From Bacillota bacterium (GTDB taxonomy: Bacteria > Bacillota > Clostridia > Acetivibrionales > DSM-1351): a DNA stretch of 64,000 nucleotides. The translations under genes were made by a program, and so were the position numbers. Numbering within the stretch: the stretch's first letter is position 1; each line of letters starts with the position of its first letter. The notes under the pieces were generated by a model, which was given only the letters and a program-made list of their open reading frames with translations, was not told the DNA's origin and did not search any database. Location: contig JAEWMS010000055.1 of the NCBI GenBank assembly GCA_023393115.1, forward strand, positions 66,323-130,322, read 5' to 3'. Below are positions 35,325 through 43,701 of the stretch, piece by piece.

Positions 35325-36899
35325 CTACTTGTATCTTTGATTTATAACCGTAATTCTGTTCTCAACTTTAGCATTAACTTCTCCTTTTTCCTTAAGGTAC
35401 TTGGCAAGTACATCTTTCAGCAGTTCCCCCTTACTCAGAAGCTTAGCTTTTTTCAATTCCTCATAGCCATCTCCTCCGTTATACAGGTAATCATTTGTTG
35501 CCACTTTGTAATACTTTTCCTTATCCAACTCTTTGCCGTCAGGAGTTGTTATTCTTACCACCCTTTTCCCGGCAGGTTTGGAAGCATCAAAAACAAACTT
35601 TATTCCGGAAACATGAAGGAAACCACCGTTCGAACCTCCGTCGGGATATAGCCTGATACCCCTTTCAATTGCACTGTATATGTCCTCCCCCTTCACTTCG
35701 ATAGTTACAAGTGAATTTACAAAGGGAAGAGCTTTTCCTATTGAATAAAGATTTATATCACCGGCAGGTATACTTTCTCTGATACCGCCCCCGTTCATAA
35801 TGGCAATTTCAGCTTTTCCCGTTTCAAGCATGGCATCTGTGAGCAAATTGCCAAGAGTTGTCTCTCTTGTCCTGACATTGGATCTGAAGCCGTCAAGCTT
35901 TTCCTTGCTCTTTGCTACCACTTCTTTTGTTGCTTCTAGTGCGGTTGCATGATATTTCTCTGCTATTTCATTCGACTTTAAATCAACCTTTGTTTTATCT
36001 TTTGTATTCTTTGTATTCCAAACCAGCTTTGATATTTTTCCGTCTTTAAAATATATGTCAGCCTGTCCAATGTGGGTGCTGTAACCCCCGGCTTCAACAA
36101 GATATGTATTGTTGACCTTATCGGCCTCTTCGTACAGGAAATGATGATGTCCGCAAAGTATCAGGTCTATTCCGTCAACCTCTTCAACCAGTTTACGGTC
36201 TGCCTCATCTCCGAGATGAGAAACTAGAATAATAACGTCGGTCTTATCCCTTAGCTTTTCTATTACCTGTCTTGCACATTTTACCGGGTCTTCAAGAGTC
36301 ACTCCGGCATTATCCCTTGAGTTTGTGTTTATTAGAGCATATATTTCGGTTAAGCCAAACAAACCTACTTTTTTGTTCCCGACCTGTACTATTCTATATT
36401 CTTCAAAGGCGGGGCTGCCATCTCTATAGATATTTGCCGAAAGTACCGGAAAATTAAGCTTATCCCTTATTTCAAGCAATCTGTCAAAGCCGAAGTTAAA
36501 GTCATGGTTACCGGGTGTCATGGCGTCATAGCCCATCAGATTCGCTACCTCTACTACACCCTGACCCTTGTTAATATTAGCCTCATTGGTTCCGTGAAAC
36601 ATGTCACCGGAATCCAGCAGAAGTGTATTTTTATTTTCAGCCTTAGCCTCATCGATCAAATGTTTCATTAATGGCATACCCATCATTACGCTAACTTCAT
36701 CAAGGGTATAATAGCCTCCGGCTTCTTCATCAAACAGAATATGACCATGTATATCAGCAGTACTCAGTATTGTTATCCGTTCCTCGTAGTAACCGGCATT
36801 TACAAGTACTGTATCAAAATCAACATACTTAATAATTAGTCCTATTAAAACAGCTAAAATCAGAAGTCCCATCACAATTAAGTTTTTGTAACTTTTCAT
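35325..36899 (-). CDS. Membrane-anchored 5'-nucleotidase/UDP-sugar hydrolase family phosphoesterase
   Basis: A 524-residue binuclear metallophosphoesterase. An N-terminal membrane anchor (about residues 7-24) places the catalytic part outside the cell. Metal motifs are DIHGH, DSGDMFHG, GNHDFNFG, LVSHLGD and GHHHF; the C-terminal substrate domain carries NGGGIRE and YNGGDGYEE. The family removes phosphate from nucleotides or nucleotide-like esters. AGGAGG precedes the ATG. It sits between the exporter genes and the biosynthesis genes, which suggests a role on an exported phosphorylated product, though plain nucleotide scavenging is possible. Confidence 0.88.
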   Translation of the reverse strand: MKSYKNLIVMGLLILAVLIGLIIKYVDFDTVLVNAGYYEERITILSTADIHGHILFDEEAGGYYTLDEVSVMMGMPLMKHLIDEAKAENKNTLLLDSGDMFHGTNEANINKGQGVVEVANLMGYDAMTPGNHDFNFGFDRLLEIRDKLNFPVLSANIYRDGSPAFEEYRIVQVGNKKVGLFGLTEIYALINTNSRDNAGVTLEDPVKCARQVIEKLRDKTDVIILVSHLGDEADRKLVEEVDGIDLILCGHHHFLYEEADKVNNTYLVEAGGYSTHIGQADIYFKDGKISKLVWNTKNTKDKTKVDLKSNEIAEKYHATALEATKEVVAKSKEKLDGFRSNVRTRETTLGNLLTDAMLETGKAEIAIMNGGGIRESIPAGDINLYSIGKALPFVNSLVTIEVKGEDIYSAIERGIRLYPDGGSNGGFLHVSGIKFVFDASKPAGKRVVRITTPDGKELDKEKYYKVATNDYLYNGGDGYEELKKAKLLSKGELLKDVLAKYLKEKGEVNAKVENRITVINQRYK

Positions 36900-36951
36900 T
36901 TATCCTCCTAAACCTCAAAAGTGAGATGTTTTCATTGAAGTAAATTGTCCC

Positions 36952-36973
36952 GAAGCGCCTTTTCAAGCGCTTC
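36952..36973 (-). other. GC-rich hairpin between exporter and biosynthesis genes
   Basis: GAAGCGC (36952-36958) pairs perfectly with GCGCTTC (36967-36973) within an otherwise AT-rich 137-base gap, the largest inside the operon. There is no T run after it, so it is more likely an RNA processing or partial attenuation element than a full terminator. Confidence 0.45.
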
Positions 36974-37036
36974 AGGAAATAAAAAGTATTAAAAATACTT
37001 TCTTGGGGCAGATATACTTGTTCTTTGACATTGTAA

Positions 37037-37873
37037 TCACATGGAGGTTCCTGTACTCGAATACCGTTTAACTCCCTGCTTCCAGAAAGCATAAACCAGT
37101 ACAAACATTATTGCTCCTACCAGTGGAGGCAAATACAGATATCCATCCCAAAAGGAATTCATTTCCGATTTGTTAAGGAAAAACTGGGTCGGAAAGTAAT
37201 TTACAAAGGCAAAGGGAATAACAAACATCAACAGTTTTTGAATAATTACGGGATAAAAGCTTATTGGATATCCCGAGAATCTTCTTGCGTTAAAAAATAT
37301 CATGTTCCGGAGGTTATCGGTCTTAATTGTCCAAAAGCTAAAACATGCCGCAAATAGGAATATTGAAGCCTGAATAACCGCCCCGCTTATCAAAATCACT
37401 ATGTAATATAGTATATTTCCAATATTCCAATCAATCCCTACCGAAAAAGCAGTCTTTGTAAAGAGGATAATCCCTACTATCCCATGCCCCAATCCGGCAC
37501 TCAAATCTATTTTCGATGCTACAATCTGGTACATAAGGCCAAGTGGTCTGGTCAAGAAACGGTCAAATTCCCCTGAATATATCATACCTGCGAAATCTCT
37601 CATCCCTGCAAAAAAAAGTACGAAGATACTATAGGATAAAAACAAAAAGCTGTATAGGAAAAACATCTCGTTGTATTCCCAGCCCTTTATGTGTACAAAC
37701 CGGGCGAGAATAAGAAACATAACAACTACACTTATCATCTCTCTGCAAAATATTGCTATAGTTATAAAAGTCCTGTCAAATTTATATTCAACTATGGATT
37801 TTAATGATAATTTCGCATATTTCAGCAAAATCATAATGATTTCATATACGCTGTACAAAGATTTTCTTTCCAT
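37037..37873 (-). CDS. ABC-2 type permease subunit (second of pair)
   Basis: A 278-residue membrane protein with about six helices, resembling the COG3694 permeases that pair with a COG4587-type permease. It has an amphipathic N-terminus, a GEFDRFLTRPLG segment near residue 105 typical of ABC-2 permeases, and a short basic C-terminus. GGGGGG lies before the ATG. It forms the export channel with the next-door permease and ATPase. It lies three bases after the preceding permease stop. Confidence 0.85.
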   Translation of the reverse strand: MERKSLYSVYEIIMILLKYAKLSLKSIVEYKFDRTFITIAIFCREMISVVVMFLILARFVHIKGWEYNEMFFLYSFLFLSYSIFVLFFAGMRDFAGMIYSGEFDRFLTRPLGLMYQIVASKIDLSAGLGHGIVGIILFTKTAFSVGIDWNIGNILYYIVILISGAVIQASIFLFAACFSFWTIKTDNLRNMIFFNARRFSGYPISFYPVIIQKLLMFVIPFAFVNYFPTQFFLNKSEMNSFWDGYLYLPPLVGAIMFVLVYAFWKQGVKRYSSTGTSM

Positions 37874-37876
37874 TAA

Positions 37877-38665
37877 TTATCCCCCCTGTACCACTAATTT
37901 TTTTAGAGCTGATTTCCACAATAGTCTTCCGACTATAAATAAACCCACAGCCCAAATTAGCTGCTTGAAAAGAGCCATAGTTATTTCTTCGGTGGGGATC
38001 TGTCCTAAATAAATGGATATTGGCACGTAGTATATTGAAGCAAATGGTGTAAGTTTTATGAAATCCACCATTGCCTGCGGCATGAACCAAAGAGGCAACA
38101 GAGCCCCGGATAATATCATTACCGCTGCATCTTTTATGGTAATTAGACTGAAGGTCCAGTAAAACCAAAAGCTGCTGACCCATACTATAAAATTTAAATT
38201 ATATAAAACAAGGTAACCCAATACTGTACTTAAGAGAAAGAATGCTGCCATAGGCCAGGAAAACGGAGGATACATTTTGAAAAGAACTATTGATACTATC
38301 ATTGCAGGTATAAGCTGCATCAATACTCTGAATACAAGTATTCCTACATTATAAGAGAAAACATAACCACTGAAGCTTATTGGCTTTAACAAATCCAAGC
38401 CAATGGCACCGGAACGCACCTTATATTCTATAAAGTATTCATCCATACCATAAATGCACTGCATTAGGAAGGAAAGTACAATATATGTAATAAGCATTTT
38501 AAATTGAACACCGTCCACAGCCTGCTCATCTTCGTAAATTGCTTTCCAGATAGATATATTTACGAAAATCATAACAATAGCATTTATTACTCCGGCTACA
38601 TAATCGGCTCTATAGGCAATATTATTCTGGAAGGCTTTTTTAGCAAACTCTACATAGGCTCTCAT
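37877..38665 (-). CDS. ABC-2 type permease subunit (first of pair)
   Basis: A 262-residue membrane protein with about six helices of the COG4587 type. Residues 85-95 show VRSGAIGLDLLKP, the conserved loop that matches FDRFLTRPLG in its partner. It overlaps the end of the ATPase gene by 26 bases and has GGGAGG upstream of its ATG inside that gene. Together with the ATPase it should export the cluster product or a lipid-like intermediate. Confidence 0.86.
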   Translation of the reverse strand: MRAYVEFAKKAFQNNIAYRADYVAGVINAIVMIFVNISIWKAIYEDEQAVDGVQFKMLITYIVLSFLMQCIYGMDEYFIEYKVRSGAIGLDLLKPISFSGYVFSYNVGILVFRVLMQLIPAMIVSIVLFKMYPPFSWPMAAFFLLSTVLGYLVLYNLNFIVWVSSFWFYWTFSLITIKDAAVMILSGALLPLWFMPQAMVDFIKLTPFASIYYVPISIYLGQIPTEEITMALFKQLIWAVGLFIVGRLLWKSALKKLVVQGG

Positions 38666-39650
38666 CAGTCTTTATTCCTCCCTGATAGATTTCTCTGATA
38701 ATCCCTTCAATCTCCGGCTCCTGAACTGTAAGATCAACAATTCCGTATTTCTGGGTCAGATCATATATAAGGTTGGATATCTGGACTTCGTCCTTCTGAA
38801 ACTTTAGCCATTTCCTCCGCTCCTTCTGATCAACCACCTCTACACCCGGAATACTAAGTTCACCTATATCTTCTGCAAAATCCACAACAAGTGTTCTGCT
38901 TGTACCGAAGCTTTCCTTAATATGTTCCACAGTTCCGTCGTATATTGTAGTACCCTCATCAATTATTATCATTCTCTGGCAGGTCTTTTCTATGTCCTGC
39001 ATATCATGAGTTGTAAAGAGCATGGTTGTACCTTTTTCCTTGTTAATAAACCTTATGAATTCACGAACCTTTTCCTTGGCAATAACATCTAGTCCAATTG
39101 TGGGTTCATCAAAAAAGATTATTTCGGGGTCATGCAAAAGCGCTGCCGCTATATCAGCTCTCATTCTCTGTCCAAGACTGAGCTGTCTGACTGGTTGGGA
39201 TATGAATTCATTGATTTCCAGCAAGTCATTAAACAAGCTCATATTATACTGAAAAGTTTTTTCAGGAACCTTGTAGATGTATTTCAGCAGCTCAAAGGTA
39301 TCAACCACTGGCAAATCCCACCACAGCTGACTCCTCTGTCCGAAAACCACACCCAGTCTCATGGCATTTCGCTTTCTGTCCTTATGGGGGCTTAAACCAC
39401 CAATGGAAATGGAACCGGAGGTAGGAACAAGTATACCCGTCAACATTTTAACCGTGGTAGATTTTCCTGCACCGTTTGGTCCTATAAAACCCACCATTTC
39501 GCCCTTTTCTATTGAAAAACTGATATTATCTACGGCACGCTTCATTTTATACTCGGGAACCAGTAAACTTTGTATTGATCCAAGTAATCCTTTTTTTCTA
39601 ACATTAAGTTTATAGTCCTTTACAAGGTTACTTACTTCAATTAGTGGCAT
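38640..39650 (-). CDS. ABC transporter ATP-binding protein, exporter (COG4586 type)
   Basis: A 336-residue ATPase. Walker A is GPNGAGKST (about residue 57), signature LSLGQRMRAD (about 150), Walker B IIFFDEPTIGLD (about 172), and H-loop TTHDM. The QRSQLWWDLP segment near 105 is typical of the subgroup that pairs with COG4587 and COG3694 permeases, and a C-terminal extension of about 80 residues follows. The ATG at 39650 is preceded by AGGGTG. It is the first gene of the long operon. Confidence 0.88.
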   Translation of the reverse strand: MPLIEVSNLVKDYKLNVRKKGLLGSIQSLLVPEYKMKRAVDNISFSIEKGEMVGFIGPNGAGKSTTVKMLTGILVPTSGSISIGGLSPHKDRKRNAMRLGVVFGQRSQLWWDLPVVDTFELLKYIYKVPEKTFQYNMSLFNDLLEINEFISQPVRQLSLGQRMRADIAAALLHDPEIIFFDEPTIGLDVIAKEKVREFIRFINKEKGTTMLFTTHDMQDIEKTCQRMIIIDEGTTIYDGTVEHIKESFGTSRTLVVDFAEDIGELSIPGVEVVDQKERRKWLKFQKDEVQISNLIYDLTQKYGIVDLTVQEPEIEGIIREIYQGGIKTDESLCRVC

Positions 39651-39762
39651 TATCGACACCCTTCCCTCAGAGTTTTGTATAATATTGTTCATTTTGTGGT
39701 AAGAAAAAAATTTTACTGCATTTAATTGGTTACTCTTGTAAAATTTTGCTAAGTTATGTTTG

Positions 39763-39816
39763 ATAATACATATTTTAACAGTATTTACAATTTAAACTAC
39801 TACCCATTTGTGTAGT
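39763..39816 (-). promoter_or_regulatory. Candidate operon promoter with adjoining dyad
   Basis: On the minus strand TTGTAA (39785-39790) and TATTAT (39763-39768) are 16 bases apart, about 110 bases before the first gene of the 20-kb operon. A dyad, ACTAC (39796-39800) and GTAGT (39812-39816), lies directly upstream of the -35, where an activator of the LuxR type would bind. The promoter match is moderate in AT-rich DNA. Confidence 0.45.
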
Positions 39817-39822
39817 AAAACC

Positions 39823-39868
39823 AAAAAAACATAGGACACTACCCTTATAGGTAGTGTCCTATGTTTTT
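39823..39868. terminator. Strong bidirectional terminator between regulator and operon
   Basis: The 19-bp arm at 39825-39843 and its exact complement at 39850-39868 enclose a 6-base loop. Both ends are A/T runs, so it can stop transcription in both directions. It isolates the regulator transcript from the biosynthetic operon downstream. Confidence 0.93.
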
Positions 39869-39876
39869 CCAGCACA

Positions 39877-40380
39877 TTAGCAATCTATATCATTAATACT
39901 CATAATATTGAGTTTAATACATTTGATAACTGCCTGGGCGGTGCATTCCACCTCAAGCTTTTTAAAAATGAGCTTTTTATGGTATTTTACCGTATTAATA
40001 CTGATATTTTCCTTTGAAGCTATTATTTTTTCAGGTAGACCTGACGCCATATGCTTCAATATTTCAAGCTCCTTTTTTGTCATATTGTGGTTCCTGTCTC
40101 CAATGGGAAAGGAGTTGAGCTTTTTTTGCTTTAACTCATTTAATAACCTGTAGGCTGTCAGGTCTGTAAGCATTTTTAGATCAACTTCAATTTTGTCCAC
40201 CAATCTGCATAACACCAAATACCCAAATACCTCATCTTTAAGAATCAAAGGAACACAATACAGATACAAATCCTTTAACAAATCACTATAATGATGCTGA
40301 GGTAGGGTATACACAACTCTTTCAAGCTTCATAGCCAGTGAAATTGCATTTGTTCCGATGTTTTTCTCTGTAAACAACAT
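39877..40380 (-). CDS. C-terminal part of a split GAF-LuxR regulator
   Basis: A 167-residue frame with the second half of a GAF domain (TEKNIGTNAISLA, then CVPLILKDEVFGYLVL, as in AcoR-type activators) and a C-terminal LuxR helix-turn-helix (KKELEILKHMASGLPEKIIASKENISINTVKYHKK, given here in its recognisable parts). In-frame codons continue upstream of its first ATG into sequence that fits the N-terminal half at 40416-40679, so the real gene is one frameshifted reading frame. A single extra A in the run at 40432-40440 would restore a protein of about 267 residues. Confidence 0.75.
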   Translation of the reverse strand: MLFTEKNIGTNAISLAMKLERVVYTLPQHHYSDLLKDLYLYCVPLILKDEVFGYLVLCRLVDKIEVDLKMLTDLTAYRLLNELKQKKLNSFPIGDRNHNMTKKELEILKHMASGLPEKIIASKENISINTVKYHKKLIFKKLEVECTAQAVIKCIKLNIMSINDIDC

Positions 40381-40415
40381 TCCTTCAATAAATCCTAATC
40401 TCTCTATTCTCCTTC

Positions 40416-40679
40416 CTAGCTCCCTACAGCATTTTTTTTTAATAGTAAACCCTCTGGATTAATTAGCAGTAGTACAACATTTTTCATTAATGATAAGTCC
40501 TCAAAATCATCTCCAACTTCATCGAATATTTTTCCTAATATCCTATTTTCGCTTAATGCGTTCTGTAACATTGCCTTATTAATGCCAGTATTAATAACAT
40601 TTGCCGATTTATCAACTCCAGAATTTACACATCTCCTCCATGATGCAAAAATTTCATCTACCGGCTGCAGATTTGTCAT
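40416..40679 (-). CDS. N-terminal part of the split GAF-LuxR regulator
   Basis: An 87-residue frame. ASWRRCVNSGVD near residue 12 is the typical opening of AcoR/GAF-type regulators, and VVLLLINPEGLLL begins the GAF domain. The frame then runs into a nine-A tract and terminates at 40416 after KKNAVGS. With one base shift the GAF domain continues (KKKCCRELGRRIERLG, then into the downstream half). GAGAGGAG precedes the ATG at 40679. It may be produced by slippage, be phase-variable, or be disabled. Confidence 0.7.
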   Translation of the reverse strand: MTNLQPVDEIFASWRRCVNSGVDKSANVINTGINKAMLQNALSENRILGKIFDEVGDDFEDLSLMKNVVLLLINPEGLLLKKNAVGS

Positions 40680-41014
40680 TTGTATACTCCTCTCATTGCA
40701 TTTGTGTCTGTACGACCTTTCACCAATTCTTAAATTACAAATGTAGTCACAGCTCAAAAGTCAATGCTAAGAAATGGAAGAATATTAAATTAATACCATA
40801 TTATCATTTTTGACATATAATTACAATTATTATGTAATATTTTGAAGTTTTTTCCTTTTCATTGTTATTGTTCTGTCGCTTTGATAATTCATTGTAAATA
40901 ATATTCTTTTATGATAATATGAATTCAGATAAATATTGGAAAAAGGCACTGTAGTAAGCTTACGGATGTCACAGAAAATAGTGCCTGGACATGAATACCT
41001 GGGGGGTATAATTT
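40680..41014. other. Divergent control region between regulator and GH36-like gene
   Basis: This 335-base gap is AT-rich and must hold promoters for both directions. An inverted repeat GGCACT (about 40946-40951) and AGTGCC (about 40979-40984) lies just before the GH36-like gene and could form a leader hairpin or operator. No further gene is seen. Confidence 0.5.
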
Positions 41015-42295
41015 TTGATAACAGTCAAAGATAATGTTTTCAGGCTGGATACTGTCAATACTACATATATTTTCAGGTCTACGAAATTCGGTCATATGGA
41101 ACATATTTATTATGGAGCCCGTCTCGAAGAGTCAGAGTCTATAGAAGTACTGTCCAGCAAGCAGACAATACCTATAGGCAGTAGCATTTCTTATGACCCC
41201 TCTGACCAATTGTACTGCCTTGATAATATGCTTCTGGAGTGGTCTGACAACGGCCGTGGTGATTTCAGGCAAAGCCCCACAGAGTTGAAAATGCCCGATG
41301 GCTCCTTTATCAGTGACTTTCTGTATTCAAACCACAACATCTGTGAGGGCTCAGTTCCGACAGAAACGCTGCCCACTTCTTACAATGCTGACCAAACTTT
41401 GAAGGTAACACTATCGGATACTGTTTACCCTCTTACTCTTACTCTTGATCTCTATTATTCAGTATTTGAAAATACAGATATAATAACCCGGCGTGCTGTT
41501 CTTACAAATAGGGCTGATAGTCCTATGGGTTTACGCCGTATTATGAGCATGTCTTTGGATTTACCCGATGAAAATTTCAAAATGCTAACACTGGACGGCG
41601 GATGGATTAAGGAAGGTAATCTCCACGAAAGACCTGTGCAGTACGGTATACTTATTAATTCCTCTACAACAGGAAACAGCAGCAATCGGCATAATCCCGG
41701 ATTCTTGCTGGCAGAACGGGATGCTGATCAGGATACCGGCCATGTCTATGGCTTTAATCTTGTCTACAGTGGTAACCATTTTGGCCTTGTGGAAAAATCC
41801 GGCAGTGATGTTGTCAGAGTTCAGTTGGGAGTGAATCCCCATTGCTTTGAATGGAAACTCTTGCCCGGCGAGGAATTTGAGACCCCAGAAGCAGTAATTA
41901 CATTTAGCGATAAAGGCTTTAACGGAAAAACAGGCTTTTTCCAGGTCCTTTCAACGGCTGCTGAAAGCGAAGACAAACTTGTTGTAAAGGGTCTGAACGA
42001 TGGCCGATATCTCGTTAAGAACAGGCCGCAGCGACTGTATATTGAACGGTTTGGAGGGCTTATGAAGCATATCCTTCCTATAGAGCTGAAGCCTGATGGC
42101 CTAATTCTCAGAATGGCTAATCGGCACTACTCCTTGACTGACTGTATTCAGGAGTTTTCCTGCTCAAACCTTGCACTCTCAGCAGGGCTTCCTCTCCCCA
42201 GCCAGTTTTCTGGAACGGGGTACAACGATAAAGTCCGTATGTTAGGAGATTTCGGTTCGGATTTATATATTATCTGCAGAAGTGATTCCTTATAG
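41015..42295 (+). CDS. GH36 alpha-galactosidase-like protein lacking the catalytic barrel
   Basis: A 426-residue protein made of the N-terminal beta-supersandwich domain of GH36 alpha-galactosidases (about 1-310; WSDNGRGDFRQSP, LPGEEFETPEAV) joined in frame to the C-terminal beta domain (about 311-426; GFFQVLSTAA, LKLKGLN-like VVKGLNDGRYL). The normal (beta/alpha)8 barrel of about 300 residues, with both catalytic Asp residues, is absent. The reading frame is clean across the junction. Full enzymes are about 730 residues. The TTG start follows GGGGGG. It is directly upstream of a sugar symporter gene. It cannot hydrolyse by the usual mechanism. Confidence 0.8.
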   Translation: MITVKDNVFRLDTVNTTYIFRSTKFGHMEHIYYGARLEESESIEVLSSKQTIPIGSSISYDPSDQLYCLDNMLLEWSDNGRGDFRQSPTELKMPDGSFISDFLYSNHNICEGSVPTETLPTSYNADQTLKVTLSDTVYPLTLTLDLYYSVFENTDIITRRAVLTNRADSPMGLRRIMSMSLDLPDENFKMLTLDGGWIKEGNLHERPVQYGILINSSTTGNSSNRHNPGFLLAERDADQDTGHVYGFNLVYSGNHFGLVEKSGSDVVRVQLGVNPHCFEWKLLPGEEFETPEAVITFSDKGFNGKTGFFQVLSTAAESEDKLVVKGLNDGRYLVKNRPQRLYIERFGGLMKHILPIELKPDGLILRMANRHYSLTDCIQEFSCSNLALSAGLPLPSQFSGTGYNDKVRMLGDFGSDLYIICRSDSL

Positions 42296-42348
42296 TTTTA
42301 TTTGTTTATTGTTTTATATTCAATTATCCTTAGGGGGGGCTTTGAGTT

Positions 42349-43701
42349 ATGAGTAGTAATGTAATGAGAAACCGCTATTTCTTTGGACTTGGTACAGTGG
42401 GAAGAGATATGCTTTATTCCATTGTCAGTATGTATCTGCTTTTCTACCTGACTGAAATACTTGATTTGCCCGACTCCACAATGTGGTATATGACAGGAGC
42501 ACTTACTATCCTGCGAATTTTTGACGCAGTAAATGATCCTGTTATGGGAATTCTGGTGGATAACACACACTCCCGCTATGGAAAATTCAAGCCCTGGATT
42601 GCCATAGGAGGTATCATCGGAGGCATCTTAACAGTATTGTTATTTACTGATTTCGGGCTAACAGGCATTGGGTTTGTTATATGTTTTGTCATTATCTATC
42701 TTGCCTGGGATTTGACCTACGGGGCAAATGACATTGCCTACTGGTCCATGCTCCCCTCCCTGGCCTATGATCAGAAAGAACGTGAAAGGATAGGCTCCTT
42801 TGCCCGTATATGCGCCAACGTGGGAATGTATATAGTTGTAGTAGGTATTCTCCCCATAACCAATGCCCTCGGAGGAGACAAATCGGCGTGGTTTACTTTG
42901 GCGGTAGTAATTGTACTTGTAACCTGGGCATTTTTATGCTTCACACTTTTCGGTGTAAAGGAAGACCGTACCTTTTACAAGAAGCAGGAAAGTACTTCAT
43001 TAAAGGAGTTGTTCAGGGTACTTTTCAAAAATGACCAGCTTTTGTATACAGCTATTGCAATGGCACTATTCATGGTTGGCTACTGCACAACCACCAGCTT
43101 TGGAGTGTATTTCTTTAAGTATGCCTTTAAAAATGAAAACATGTATTCCGTTTTCGCAGGTATTCTGGGAGTGTCACAGCTGCTGGCACTCAGCTGCTTC
43201 CCTGTTTTTTCTAAGAGATTCAGCAGGATACAGTTGTATGCCTTTTCGACAGTGTTGGTACTTCTGGGCTACATCATTTTCTTTATTTCTCCTATGCATA
43301 TGCTTCCAATTGGAATTGCAGGCGTACTGCTGTTTATAGGCGAGGCTTTTATTCAGCTGCTGATGCTCATGTTTTTGGCAGATACCGTAGAATACGGACA
43401 GTGGAAGCTGGGAAGGCGCAATGAAAGTATTACCTTTTCAGTTCAGCCGCTGATCAATAAAATCGGGGGAGCTATTGCAAACGGTATTGTTGGCATTACA
43501 CTTATCCTGTCGGGAGTAAACTCTGCCGACACACCTGAAGATGTGACAGATACCGGCTTATTGATAATGAAGCTGGCCATGCTGATACTTCCGCTGGTGT
43601 TTATTGTGGCGGGGTACCTTATTTATCGCTCAAAGTACAAGATAGATAAGGAAATGTTTGATAAGATAGTTAATGAGATTAGCATAAAGAACTCAGAATG
43701 A
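42349..43701 (+). CDS. GPH-family sugar:cation symporter
   Basis: A 450-residue, 12-helix symporter of the glycoside-pentoside-hexuronide family (MelB, XylP, UidB type). Marks are the FGLGTVGRDMLYSI start, DAVNDPVMGILVDNT near residue 60 and YGQWKLGRRNESITF near 360. It probably takes up an oligosaccharide or glycoside with Na+ or H+. The GH36-like gene 54 bases upstream suggests an alpha-galactoside. A run of G provides the ribosome site before the ATG. Confidence 0.9.
   Translation: MSSNVMRNRYFFGLGTVGRDMLYSIVSMYLLFYLTEILDLPDSTMWYMTGALTILRIFDAVNDPVMGILVDNTHSRYGKFKPWIAIGGIIGGILTVLLFTDFGLTGIGFVICFVIIYLAWDLTYGANDIAYWSMLPSLAYDQKERERIGSFARICANVGMYIVVVGILPITNALGGDKSAWFTLAVVIVLVTWAFLCFTLFGVKEDRTFYKKQESTSLKELFRVLFKNDQLLYTAIAMALFMVGYCTTTSFGVYFFKYAFKNENMYSVFAGILGVSQLLALSCFPVFSKRFSRIQLYAFSTVLVLLGYIIFFISPMHMLPIGIAGVLLFIGEAFIQLLMLMFLADTVEYGQWKLGRRNESITFSVQPLINKIGGAIANGIVGITLILSGVNSADTPEDVTDTGLLIMKLAMLILPLVFIVAGYLIYRSKYKIDKEMFDKIVNEISIKNSE

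Noticed and set aside
19818..39650. True aminoglycoside (butirosin-type) cluster
   Set aside because: No 2-deoxy-scyllo-inosose synthase, aminocyclitol aminotransferase or hydroxylase (BtrO-like) gene is seen, so only the acyl-transfer logic is shared.
19818..39650. Closthioamide-like polythioamide cluster, since it also uses stand-alone carriers and papain-fold condensing proteins
   Set aside because: No sulfur-insertion (thioamide-forming) gene is recognisable and glycosyltransferases dominate, so the match is only one of general logic.
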